From Acidobacteriota bacterium (GTDB lineage: Bacteria > Acidobacteriota > Terriglobia > Bryobacterales > Bryobacteraceae): a DNA stretch of 37,356 bases. The notes below the pieces were generated by a model that saw only the letters and a list, made by a program, of their open reading frames with translations, made no database searches and was not told where the DNA came from. Below, piece after piece: positions 9,312 through 18,200 of this stretch (positions are counted from its first letter, which is position 1; each line of letters opens with the position of its first letter). Location of the stretch: contig JAPKZA010000441.1 of assembly GCA_026394015.1 (NCBI GenBank), positions 1-37,356 on the forward strand. The letters run 5' to 3'. The position numbers were made by a program, and so were the translations under genes.

Positions 9312-11840
9312 ATGGCAGCCGAAATTTCGCCGCTGATGCGGCAGTACCACAGCATTAAAGAGCAGGTCCCCGGGGCGCTGCTCTTTTTCCGGATGGGCGA
9401 TTTCTATGAGCTTTTCATGGACGACGCCGTCATCGCCGCCCGTGAACTGGAGATCACCCTCACGTCCCGAAACAAGGACGCCGAGCAGCCGATCCCCATG
9501 GCCGGGGTGCCGTATCACGCGGCCGATGGCTACCTGGTTCGCTTGATCGCCAAGGGCTTTCGCGTCGCGATCTGCGAGCAGATGGAGCCGCCGAGCGCCG
9601 GCAAGAAAATCGTCCGCCGGGAGATCACCCGGATCATTACCCCGGGCACGGCGACCGACGCGAACATGCTGCGGAGCCGGGAGAATAACTACCTGGCCGC
9701 CATCCTGCGAAAGGGCAATCGGGCGGGCTTGGCCTACGTCGATGTCTCGACCGGCGAGTTCCGTTCCACCGAGTTGCCGCTCGAAGAGATCGCCCCGCAA
9801 CTGGAGAGCCTGAACGTTCGCGAGGTGCTGGCGGCGACCGGCGTCGAGTGGGCCGGGGTTCGCACGCGGACCGACCTCGAAGCCTGGATCTTCGACACCG
9901 ACTACGCCAGCCGGACGCTGCGGGAGCACTTCACGCTGCTGTCGCTCGATGGTTGCGGGCTGGGCGACAAGCCGCTGGCGACGGGCGCGGCGGGGGCGGT
10001 GCTGCACTACCTGCGGGATACGCAGCGGTCGGCGCTGGGACATCTCGACCGGCCCACATACTTTGACCGGAACGAGGCGATGGTTCTCGACGCGGTGACC
10101 GTCCGGAACCTCGAACTGATCGAGCCTCTGTTTGCGGGCGAATCGAAGGAGTCGACGCTGGTCCACGTGCTGGACGAGACGATGACGGGCATGGGCGGGC
10201 GCTTGCTGCGCCGCAGACTGCTGCGGCCATCGGTGCAGCGGGACGAGATTGAAGCCCGGCTGGACGCCGTGCAGGCGCTGCTGCAAGACACGATTTTGCG
10301 AACGGAGCTGCGGAAGGTCCTCGGCTCCATACTCGACCTGGAACGGCTGTTGGCGAAGGTTACGCTGGGCACGGCGACCCCGCGGGAGATGTCGGCGCTG
10401 GGCAACTCGCTCGGGAAGATTCCGGCGCTGAACCGGCTGGTGGGCGAAGCCCGGTTCGACGAAGTGGCCGATGTCCGCGAACGGATTCTGACGACGATCG
10501 CCGACGATCCGCCGCTGAACCTGACCGATGGCGGAACGATCCGCGATGGCATCTCGGCGGATCTGGATCAACTGCGGGACATCAGCCGGAACTCAAAGCA
10601 GTACATCGCGGCCATCGAGACGCGGGAGCGGAGCCGGACGGGAATCAACTCGTTGAAGGTTCGGTTCAACAACGTTTTCGGATACTACCTGGAAATCTCG
10701 AAGGCGAACATGGATCGGGTGCCGGCCGACTACGACCGGAAGCAGACGCTCGTCAACGCCGAGCGGTTTACGACCCCGGAGCTGAAGGAGCTGGAGAGCA
10801 AGATCCTGGACGCCGAGGACAAGATCCTGACGATTGAGCGGGAGCTGTTCACCGCCGTCCGCAGCTTTGCGGCCGAGCACGCCGAACGGATCCGGCTGGC
10901 GGCGAACGCGGTGGCCGAGCTCGACCTGACGGCGGGACTGGCGCAGGTGGCGGCGCAGAACCGCTACGTGCGGCCGGCGTTCACCGAAAGCGGCGAGTTG
11001 CGGATCGTCGCCGGACGGCATCCGGTGATCGAGAAGTTGGCCGAGCGGGACGCCCAGCGGTTCATCCCGAACGACGTTTCGCTCGACGCGGGCCACGAGT
11101 TTTTGGGTCTGATCACGGGGCCGAATATGGGTGGTAAATCGACCTATCTGCGGCAGACGGCGCTGATCTCGATTCTGGCGCAGATGGGTTCCTACGTGCC
11201 GGCGCAGGCGGCGACGCTGCCGGTAGTGGACCGGGTGTTTACGCGCATCGGCGCGGCCGATAATCTGGCGCGGGGCCGGAGCACGTTCATGGTCGAGATG
11301 ACCGAGACGGCCGTGATTCTGAACACGGCCACCAAGAAGAGCCTGATCATCCTGGACGAGATCGGCCGGGGGACGGCGACCTACGACGGCCTGGCGCTGG
11401 CGTGGGCGGTGGTCGAACACATCCACGAGAAGATCGGGGCGCGGACGTTGTTTGCGACGCACTACCACGAGCTGACCGTGCTGGCCGAGCGGCTGCGGGG
11501 CGTCGCGAATCTGCATGTTTCGGTGAAGGAAGCCGGGGACCAGATCATCTTCCTGCGGCGGGTGGAGCCCGGGGCGGCGGACAAAAGCTACGGCATTGAA
11601 GTGGCGCGGCTGGCGGCGTTGCCGGCGACCGTGATCGAGCGGGCGCGCGAGATTCTGGCCGTGCATGAGCAGGTGGAAGAAACGGTGGTCGCCCCGCCGA
11701 GGCAGGCACCGATGCAGATCCGGTTGTTCGAGCCGGTGACCGGCGATTTGGCGCACAGGATTCGAGCCTTGAAGCTGGACGAACTGCGGCCGATTGAAGC
11801 GCTGCAGATTCTGGCCAGCTTGCAGAAGGAGCTGCAGTAG
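9312..11840 (+). CDS. mutS: DNA mismatch repair protein MutS
   Basis: MutS recognises base mismatches and small loops and recruits MutL. The 842 residues contain all domains in order. The N-terminal mismatch-binding domain has GDFYELF, with the Phe-x-Glu wedge at 31 and 33. Connector, core and clamp domains follow, then the ABC ATPase with Walker A GPNMGGKST (about 603-611), ARGRSTFMVEM, and Walker B LIILDEIGRGTATYDG (Asp-Glu near 682-683), and FATHYHELT. A C-terminal tail with a helical region completes it. ATG 9312 lies 2 bp after the gdhA stop without a strong ribosome binding site, so translational coupling is likely. The stop abuts the ATG of anmK with no gap. mutL is not in the window. 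Confidence 0.98.
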   Translation: MAAEISPLMRQYHSIKEQVPGALLFFRMGDFYELFMDDAVIAARELEITLTSRNKDAEQPIPMAGVPYHAADGYLVRLIAKGFRVAICEQMEPPSAGKKIVRREITRIITPGTATDANMLRSRENNYLAAILRKGNRAGLAYVDVSTGEFRSTELPLEEIAPQLESLNVREVLAATGVEWAGVRTRTDLEAWIFDTDYASRTLREHFTLLSLDGCGLGDKPLATGAAGAVLHYLRDTQRSALGHLDRPTYFDRNEAMVLDAVTVRNLELIEPLFAGESKESTLVHVLDETMTGMGGRLLRRRLLRPSVQRDEIEARLDAVQALLQDTILRTELRKVLGSILDLERLLAKVTLGTATPREMSALGNSLGKIPALNRLVGEARFDEVADVRERILTTIADDPPLNLTDGGTIRDGISADLDQLRDISRNSKQYIAAIETRERSRTGINSLKVRFNNVFGYYLEISKANMDRVPADYDRKQTLVNAERFTTPELKELESKILDAEDKILTIERELFTAVRSFAAEHAERIRLAANAVAELDLTAGLAQVAAQNRYVRPAFTESGELRIVAGRHPVIEKLAERDAQRFIPNDVSLDAGHEFLGLITGPNMGGKSTYLRQTALISILAQMGSYVPAQAATLPVVDRVFTRIGAADNLARGRSTFMVEMTETAVILNTATKKSLIILDEIGRGTATYDGLALAWAVVEHIHEKIGARTLFATHYHELTVLAERLRGVANLHVSVKEAGDQIIFLRRVEPGAADKSYGIEVARLAALPATVIERAREILAVHEQVEETVVAPPRQAPMQIRLFEPVTGDLAHRIRALKLDELRPIEALQILASLQKELQ

Positions 11841-12887
11841 ATGCGGGTGGCGGGGATCATGAGCGGCACCTCGCTCGACGGGATCAGCGTGGCGGCGGTC
11901 GAGTTTGCGAAGGGCGGATGGACGCTGCTCGAGCACATCGACGTGCCGTATTCGAAGGCGACGCGCGAGGGGCTGCTGAGCATTTCGAACGCGCCGACGC
12001 ATACGGCGGAGATCGCGCGGTGGAACTTCCGGCTGGGTGAACTCTACGCCAAGGCGATGGGGAAGTTGCAGACTCCGGTGGACCTGATCGGCTGCCATGG
12101 GCAGACGGTGTTTCACGAAAAGGGCTGCACGCTGCAGTTGGGCGAGGCGGCGATTTTAGCGGAGCGGACGGGGAAGCCGGTGGTTTCGAATTTTCGCCCC
12201 CGGGACATCGCGGCCGGGGGGCAGGGTGCGCCGCTCGTGCCGTTTGTCGACGACTTGCTGTTTCGGCATAAGAAGCTGCGGCGGGTGGCGCTGAACATTG
12301 GCGGCATCGCCAACGTGACGGTGCTGGAGCCGGGCCGGGACGCGGTGGCCTTCGACACCGGTCCGGGGAACATGGTGATCGACCAGTTGGCTTGGGTGGT
12401 TTCGAAGGGCAAGCAGACTTACGATCGGGGGGCGAAGCTGGCTCGGCAGGTGACGGTGAATCCGGCCCTGTTGGCGGATCTTCTGGCCGCTCCGTATTTC
12501 AAGAAACTGGCGCCGAAGAGCTGTGGGCGGGAGCAGTATGGCCGCGAGTTTGTGGCCGGGCTGTTGGCGACGCAGGTGCCGCTGCTGGATCTGATGGCGA
12601 CGGCGACGGTGTTGACGGCGGCATCTATCGCGGCCAGCGTCGCGGCACCGGACGAGTTAATCGCGGCGGGCGGCGGGACGTTGAACCCGATGATTATGGC
12701 GCACCTGACGGCGCTGCTGCCGGGGACGCGGGTGACGACGACGGCTGAGTTCGGGATTCCGGTGATGGCCAAAGAAGCGGTCGCGTTTGCGATGCTGGCG
12801 CGGCAGACTTGGTTGCGGCGGCCGGGAAATCTGCCTTCGGCGACGGGGGCGCGGCGGGCGGTGGTCCTGGGGCAGATCACGCCATAA
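11841..12887 (+). CDS. anmK: Anhydro-N-acetylmuramic acid kinase
   Basis: AnmK phosphorylates 1,6-anhydro-MurNAc, with ring opening, to MurNAc 6-phosphate in cell-wall recycling. The 348 residues show the family start GIMSGTSLDGISVA, the HGQTVFH motif, FRPRDIAAGGQGAPLVP with the catalytic Asp, NIGGIANVT and AFDTGPGNMVID, all typical of the hexokinase/hsp70-like ASKHA fold. Length is normal. The ATG follows the mutS stop directly (..TAGATG..). The usual partner murQ is not seen nearby, so the later steps must be encoded elsewhere or by another route. Confidence 0.96.
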   Translation: MRVAGIMSGTSLDGISVAAVEFAKGGWTLLEHIDVPYSKATREGLLSISNAPTHTAEIARWNFRLGELYAKAMGKLQTPVDLIGCHGQTVFHEKGCTLQLGEAAILAERTGKPVVSNFRPRDIAAGGQGAPLVPFVDDLLFRHKKLRRVALNIGGIANVTVLEPGRDAVAFDTGPGNMVIDQLAWVVSKGKQTYDRGAKLARQVTVNPALLADLLAAPYFKKLAPKSCGREQYGREFVAGLLATQVPLLDLMATATVLTAASIAASVAAPDELIAAGGGTLNPMIMAHLTALLPGTRVTTTAEFGIPVMAKEAVAFAMLARQTWLRRPGNLPSATGARRAVVLGQITP

Positions 12888-12894
12888 TGGCGGT

Positions 12895-13311
12895 ATGCGA
12901 ATTTTCCTGATTACCCTGATGGCGGCGGCGATGGCCTTTGCCGGTGCCGAAGACGATGTGAAGAAGGCCGAGCAGGCCTGGGCCGACGGCATCACCAAGA
13001 ACGACTTTGCGGTATTGAACACCGTGTTGGCCGATGACCTGCACTACTTGCATTCGACGGGTCTCGTCGATTCGAAAGCGGCGTATATCGAATCGATGAA
13101 GAGCGGCAAGCAGAAGTACATCTCGGTGAAGTATGGCCAGATGAAGGTCCGGGTTTACGGCAGCGCGGCGGTTGTGAACGCCGATGCGATGGTGGCTTAC
13201 ACGACCGACGGCAAGGGCGGGACGAACCATTTGGCGTTCACGCACGTGTTTGCGAAGAAGGGCGGGAAGTGGCAACTGGTGAGCCATCAGTCGCTGCGGT
13301 TAGAGAAGTAG
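12895..13311 (+). CDS. Secreted NTF2-like (DUF4440/SnoaL-type) protein
   Basis: A 138-residue protein with a signal peptide (MRIFLITLMAAAMAFAGAED). It is followed by one NTF2-like cone domain of about 115 residues: 'VKKAEQAWADGITKNDFAVLNTVLADDLHYLHSTG', then 'VYGSAAVVNADAMV' and the ending 'FTHVFAKKGGKWQLVSHQSLRL', which is typical of the DUF4440 group. Members often bind small ligands or act as accessory proteins; no specific activity can be given. ATG 12895 is 7 bp after the anmK stop, so it probably belongs to the same transcript. Its last 12 bases overlap the convergent gene on the minus strand. Confidence 0.85.
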   Translation: MRIFLITLMAAAMAFAGAEDDVKKAEQAWADGITKNDFAVLNTVLADDLHYLHSTGLVDSKAAYIESMKSGKQKYISVKYGQMKVRVYGSAAVVNADAMVAYTTDGKGGTNHLAFTHVFAKKGGKWQLVSHQSLRLEK

Positions 13312-13716
13312 ATCCGGCGGGATCCATTCGCGGCGGGCTTGGCGGGAGCGCGCGACATCAAACGAGTAGTACTCCCGGAATAGCCCGCTATTGGGGCCGT
13401 AGCGGGCTACCACGGCGTTGACGGCACCAAGGCGACCTCCGGCAAGGGGGAGGGCTTCGGTGACGCGCTGGGCCCAAAAACAGGTGAGGGTTTCGTGGTA
13501 ACCCGAGTCTTTGGTATTTTGGCCACCGGTTGCTTCGTTGTAGCGGGGGATGGCGGCGCGGAGGCGAGGGAGGGCGGTGGCGGGATTTTCCCAGAGCCAG
13601 GCGGCGGCGACCGACAGATGGGCGGCGTGGGTCCAGGCGGATTTGGGGAGGGTGCCGGCGAGGAATTGGGAAACGAGCTCGTCGATTTCTGATTCTGTTT
13701 CGAAAGCAGGTGGCAT
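13300..13716 (-). CDS. Conserved hypothetical protein with HAAHL and GYHET motifs
   Basis: A 138-residue cytosolic protein without known function. ATG 13716 (MPPAFETESEIDELV) is preferred over TTG 13734, which would run into the divergent regulator gene. Conserved-looking blocks are WTHAAHLSVAAAWLW, RLRAAIPRYNEATGG and KDSGYHETLTCFWAQRV. The spaced histidines and glutamates resemble a conserved bacterial hypothetical family whose members share 'WTHxAHL' and 'GYHET', and they might bind a metal. The start codon is part of a palindrome shared with the Lrp-type gene, so the two are probably regulated together. The 3' end overlaps the NTF2-like gene by 12 bases. Confidence 0.75.
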   Translation of the reverse strand: MPPAFETESEIDELVSQFLAGTLPKSAWTHAAHLSVAAAWLWENPATALPRLRAAIPRYNEATGGQNTKDSGYHETLTCFWAQRVTEALPLAGGRLGAVNAVVARYGPNSGLFREYYSFDVARSRQARREWIPPDLLL

Positions 13717-13728
13717 AGATATACTATG
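13714..13728. promoter_or_regulatory. Palindrome containing both divergent start codons
   Basis: The 15-mer CATAGATATACTATG is a perfect inverted repeat (CATAG / CTATG) around ATATA. Its left end is the start codon of the minus-strand gene and its right end is the start codon of the Lrp/AsnC gene. It also contains TATACT (13720-13725), a good -10 box for the plus strand, and on the other strand TAGTAT, a -10-like hexamer. No Shine-Dalgarno sequence precedes either start. AsnC/Lrp regulators often bind AT-centred palindromes near their own promoter, so an autoregulatory operator is a reasonable inference. Confidence 0.45.
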
Positions 13729-14199
13729 AAACAAATGCTGAATGAGTTGTCGGAGTTCGATTCGAAGCTGCTGACGCTGCTATCGGCGAACGCGCGGATG
13801 AGCTGGGCGGAGTTGGCGGTGGAGCTGGGGGTATCAGCTCCGGCGGTGACGGCGCATGTGCGGGCGCTGGAGGAGCGGGGGATTTTGCGGGGGTATACGG
13901 TGCTGGTGGACGCCGAGAGTGTGGGACTGGGGATGACGGCGTTTGTGTTTGTGACGCTGGGGCATCCGCGGCACCGGGCGGGATTTTTGAAGCGGGTGAC
14001 GGAGTGGCCGGAGGTGCTCGAATGCCATCACGTGGCGGGGGACGACGACTACCTTTTGAAGGTGATGACGGGGACGCCGCGGGACCTGGATACGTTTTTG
14101 AGCGAGAAGCTGAAGGGGTTGCCGGGAATGGTGCGGACGCGGACGACGGTGGCGTTGGGGACGGTGAAGTCGACCCCGGTGCTGCCGTTGTTTGCATAA
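13726..14199 (+). CDS. Lrp/AsnC-family transcriptional regulator
   Basis: A 157-residue protein with an N-terminal winged helix-turn-helix (about 8-60: FDSKLLTLLSANARMSW, then ELAVELGVSAPAVTAHVRALEERGIL). The C-terminal RAM/AsnC ligand domain (about 70-145) includes 'TAFVFVTLG', 'VLECHHVAGDDDYLLKV' and 'LPGMVRTRTTVALGTVK'. Such proteins form dimers to octamers and regulate amino-acid metabolism genes, often with an amino acid as effector. Start is ATG 13726 or the in-frame ATG 13735; the -10-like TATACT just upstream would favour a leaderless or near-leaderless message from the second. The likely targets are its own promoter and the divergent conserved gene; the effector is unknown. Confidence 0.93.
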   Translation: MKQMLNELSEFDSKLLTLLSANARMSWAELAVELGVSAPAVTAHVRALEERGILRGYTVLVDAESVGLGMTAFVFVTLGHPRHRAGFLKRVTEWPEVLECHHVAGDDDYLLKVMTGTPRDLDTFLSEKLKGLPGMVRTRTTVALGTVKSTPVLPLFA

Positions 14200-14209
14200 T
14201 AAGAGCTAT

Positions 14210-15244
14210 ATGTTTTTCGGAAAAGAGTTGGCGGGGGAATCGCCATTGCAGCGGGAAACCGCGGAGCGGTTGTTGGCCGTCTCGGTTCACTTGCTTCAGG
14301 TTCGGTTTTGGGAGTTGATGCCGGAGGAGCGGGTTTTGGCGTGCGGCGAGGAGGAGATGTTCTACCTGAACGCGACCGGGATGCTGGGTGGTTTCCTGTC
14401 GCTGACGGTGTACCGAGGACCGCGAGGGCTGGCCTTCTTGAACCGGGTTCGGCACCAGGAGTACCGATGGGCGGGGGAGATGATGGTCGAGCAGGATTTC
14501 TTGCGATTGCGATTTACGTCACGGGGGGACTTGCGGCGGGCTGATTTGAAGATGCTGCACGAGTTGGGTTTGCCGAAGGGGAAGGTGGACATGGTGCCGG
14601 AGTTCTCCTCGGCGCGCCCGGGCTTTCTGGATTGGCACGTCAACAACGACGAGGGGTTGGTGCTGGCGAAAGCGCTGGAGGTGTTCGCTGGCTTTTTGGA
14701 GCAATCGGAGGGGATGGATCCGATGCGCTTTTGGCCGTTTCCGGAGTCGTGTCCGTGGCTGCGATTTGGTTCCGACGGATTGGTAAGGGTGGAGCAGGTT
14801 CCGCTTGCAACGGTGGCGTTGCCGAAGGGTGGGGAGGAGTGGACGCCTCCGACGGGCTGGCCCCCAAAGGGGATGAAGCGGCGAGGGACGTGGGAGATAG
14901 GATCCTTCCACCCGATGGCACCGATCGGTAAGCCGAAAGAGCGCAAATGGATCCCGCGACTGAGCTTGGCGGTGGATTCGCAAACTGGTGCGGCATTGCA
15001 CCATGCGCTGGGCCCGGCGACGGGTCCAGCGGCGGCGGGGTTGTGGGCGGCGCTGGTTGCGGCGGCGGAAAAGGTTGGCCATTTGCCGAGCCGGTTGCGC
15101 GTCTATGATGAGGCGAGCGAAGCGATTTTCCGGAGCGCCGGGTTCGACGTGGAACGGCCAGCGGAGATGAGCGCTTTCGAACACTTGCGCGCCGGAATGT
15201 GCGAGATGATGGGCGACGTTCCTCTGGACGAGAGTCCGTTCTAG
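14210..15244 (+). CDS. Hypothetical protein, possibly DUF7309/DUF6930-like
   Basis: A 344-residue cytosolic protein. ATG 14210 (MFFGKELAGES) is chosen over TTG 14192, which would overlap the Lrp gene. The first 160 residues look like one mixed alpha/beta domain ('YRGPRGLAFLNRVR', 'MLHELGLPKGKVDMVPEFSS'). The last 110 contain 'RLSLAVDSQTGAAL' and 'PSRLRVYDEASEAIFRSAGFDVE'. That layout reminds me of DUF6930-type proteins, in which a use-statistics-like beta strand is followed by a helical end, but I cannot confirm it. No catalytic motif is clear. It follows the Lrp gene by 10 bp and is probably co-transcribed. Its TAG stop shares the palindrome CTAG (15241-15244) with the stop of the convergent receptor gene. 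Confidence 0.75.
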   Translation: MFFGKELAGESPLQRETAERLLAVSVHLLQVRFWELMPEERVLACGEEEMFYLNATGMLGGFLSLTVYRGPRGLAFLNRVRHQEYRWAGEMMVEQDFLRLRFTSRGDLRRADLKMLHELGLPKGKVDMVPEFSSARPGFLDWHVNNDEGLVLAKALEVFAGFLEQSEGMDPMRFWPFPESCPWLRFGSDGLVRVEQVPLATVALPKGGEEWTPPTGWPPKGMKRRGTWEIGSFHPMAPIGKPKERKWIPRLSLAVDSQTGAALHHALGPATGPAAAGLWAALVAAAEKVGHLPSRLRVYDEASEAIFRSAGFDVERPAEMSAFEHLRAGMCEMMGDVPLDESPF

Positions 15245-18200
15245 AACAGGAGCTTTAGGCCCATTTGAACGCGGCGGGGTTCGTCGGCGCTGTTGATGGT
15301 GCCGACGTTTTGGGGGGTGGAGATGTTGGCGGCGGGGAGGCCGAAGTTGGCCGTGTTGGTCGCATTAAAGGCTTCTGCTCGGAACTGTAGCCGGAAGCGA
15401 TCGGTGATGCCGAACGTCTTCGCGAGCGAGAAATCGATGTTGCGGAGCCATGGGCCGCTGAGGATGTTGCGGCCGGAGTTGCCGTACGTGAAGTTCGGCT
15501 GGACGACGAAGTCGGAGATATTGAACCAACGGTCGATGGTGGGGCTGGAAGAGACTCCGGAGCCGATGCGGTTGGGACGATCGGCACCGCCGGCGTTGGT
15601 GATGCCGCCGGAAGTTCCGACGGTGAAGGGGAGGCCGCTGCGGAGGCTGAGAATGCCGCCGACCTGCCATCCGCCGAGAATGCGGTTGCCCTTAAAGATT
15701 TGCAGTTCGTAGTTCGAGCTGAAGACGTAATTGTGGCGAACGTCGGTGAGGGAGCGCCCGCGGTTGAGGTTGCGATCCCAGGGCTTGAGGCCGGCGCCGC
15801 CGCCGGCGTTGTTCAAGTTTTCGTCTACGTTGTCGAGGGTTTTGGACCAGGTGTAGGCGGACAGGAACGTGAGGCCTTTGGAGAAGCGTTTTTCGAGCTT
15901 GAGGGTCATCGCGTTGTAGCTGAGAGCGCCAACGGGAAGCTGGCGGTTGATGCTGTTGTAGAAGGGCAGCAGACGCCGGGAGGGGACCGGGGTGGGGCCG
16001 GGGGCGATATCGAACGGGAGGTTGAAATCAACCGAGCCGATCATCTGGCGGGTGGCGTTGCCGTTGTAGCCGAGGGTAAGGAGTGTATCAAAGGGCAGTT
16101 CGCGTTGGATGTCGGCAAACCACTGCTGCGAGTACTGGGTGGGGAGGAAGGCTTGCGAGGCTTCAACGCCAACCAGGGCGGGGCCGGGGACGGCGGTGGC
16201 CGGGAGTTGAACGGCCGGGAAGCCGTCCTTTAGGATCAGCCGCGGGGTGATGCGGTCGAGGGTGCCGAAGCCGATTTCGACGAAGTCGGGGGCCTGGTTC
16301 TGGCCGCGGGCCCATTGGGTCTGGATGCCGTCGGCTTGCGCGTAGATGACGCCGAAGCCGGAGCGGAAGACGGTCTTGGGGGTGGCGCGGTAGGCTAGGC
16401 CGAGGCGGGGGGCGAAGTTGTTCTTGTCGTTGGAGCAGCCGCAGTTACCGATGCCGAGACGGGTTTGTTGGAGGCGGGCGTTGGGGCCGGTCGAGGTGAG
16501 ATCGAGTTTGAAGTTGGTGACGTTGTCGTTAACGAAAGTGGGGGCGTAGAAGATGTCGTAGCGGACGCCGAGGTTCAGGGTTAGTTTGGGGGTGATCTTC
16601 CAGGCGTCCTGGAGATAGCCGGCCACGGTATTGGACCAGAGGTCTTCGCCGTTCTCGTTGCCGATGGTGCCGCCGGCAGCGAGACCGAGCATCATTTCGG
16701 CGAGTCCATCGCCGGTGGCTCCGCGGTTGGCGGGGTTGGCGGTGAACTCGCGGTTGAAGGCGAACTGGCCGCGGGCGAAGCGGGAGGCCAGACGGGAGAT
16801 GTTTTGTCGGCGGAACTCGCCGCCGATGCGGATGTTGTGTTTGCCGATGATCTTATAGACCGTGTCGGTGAACTGGAAAAGGTCGAGGTTGTTGACGTTA
16901 GGCCAGAAGCTGCGGGTGCCGAGTTCGGTGTAGCCGGCAGGCGAGAAGCGGCTGTTGCCGCGATTGTTGGAGTTGGCCTGGCTGACTTTGGGGATGCCCT
17001 TGATGCCGTATTCGTCAAAGAGGGGCTTGTCGTAGGGGACGTCGAAGCGGCTAAGAGTGCGGGTCCACCCGAAGCGGAATTCGTTGGTGGCGGTCGTGCC
17101 GATGGTCTGGGAGTGGGTGGCGGCGATGGAGTGGCTGACGAGGTTGGTGGTGGTGGCCAGGCCCCCGTCGGCGGGGAGGGGAAGGGGGCCGGGTTCGTAG
17201 CGGTCGCGATCGCGACGCGAGTAGCGGGCGGAGAAGCGGCTGCGGTCGCTGATGTTGTGGTCGCCTTTGAAGTCGTAGGTGTTGACGTCGTTCGATTCGT
17301 TAGGGGCGAAGAAATAGTTATTGGCGACTTTCGAGTTATCCGTCGGGAGGGGATAGAGATTGATGAGCTTGGCGGCAAGAGGGTCCCAACGGTTGGCGGG
17401 GACAATGTTGCCGGGGAAGGGTTGGCGGGTGAAAGAGGCGGCGTTGCCGACGGTGGTGGCGGGGTCGAAGACGGGGCGGATGCGGTTGAAATCTCCGGTG
17501 CGGACTTCGAGCGGGGGAACCGTCGGGTTAAAGCTGCGGCCGATGCGGGTCCGGGTGCCTTCGAAGCTGCCGAAGTAAAAAGTTTTGTCCTTGATGATGG
17601 GGCCGCCGACGGTGCCTCCGAACTGGTTCTGCTTGTAGACGGGCTTCTTGGCTCCGCTGCGGTTGGCGAAGAAGTTGGTGCCGTCCATGGCGGAGTTGCG
17701 GAGGAACTCAAAGGCGGTGCCGTGGACTTGGTTGGTGCCGCTTTTGATATTGACGAAGACCTGGCCGCCCATGCGGTTGCCGAATTCGGCGGAGAGGTTG
17801 TTGGTGACGACGCGGAATTCGCCGACGGCGTCGACGCTAGGCTTGACGGCTTGGGCTTCGAAGCCGAGGGGGCCGCCGGAGGCGACCGAGGAGTTGTCGA
17901 CGCCGTCGATGTTGACCTGGAGTTGGTAGCCGTGTTGGCCACCGGCGGAGAAGCCGCCTTCGTCTTCGGTGCGGCCGCCGCGGGCGGAGACGGTGCCGGC
18001 GGTGAGGGCGGCGAGGTCGAGGAAGTTGCGGCCGTTGAGGGGGAGTTCGACGATGCGTTTGTTGTCGATGACTTGGCCGACGGTGGTGGTTTCGGAGTCG
18101 ACCTGGGCAGCGGCGGCGGAGACTTCGATGCTTTCGGTGACGGTGCCGGTTTTGAGTTGGAAATCGATGCGGGCGGTTTGGGTGACGTCGAGCTTGATTT

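Noticed and set aside
10593-12116. Long minus-strand frame opposite mutS and anmK
   Set aside because: Arg/Gln/Leu-rich, no motif, while MutS and AnmK motifs are certain on the plus strand.
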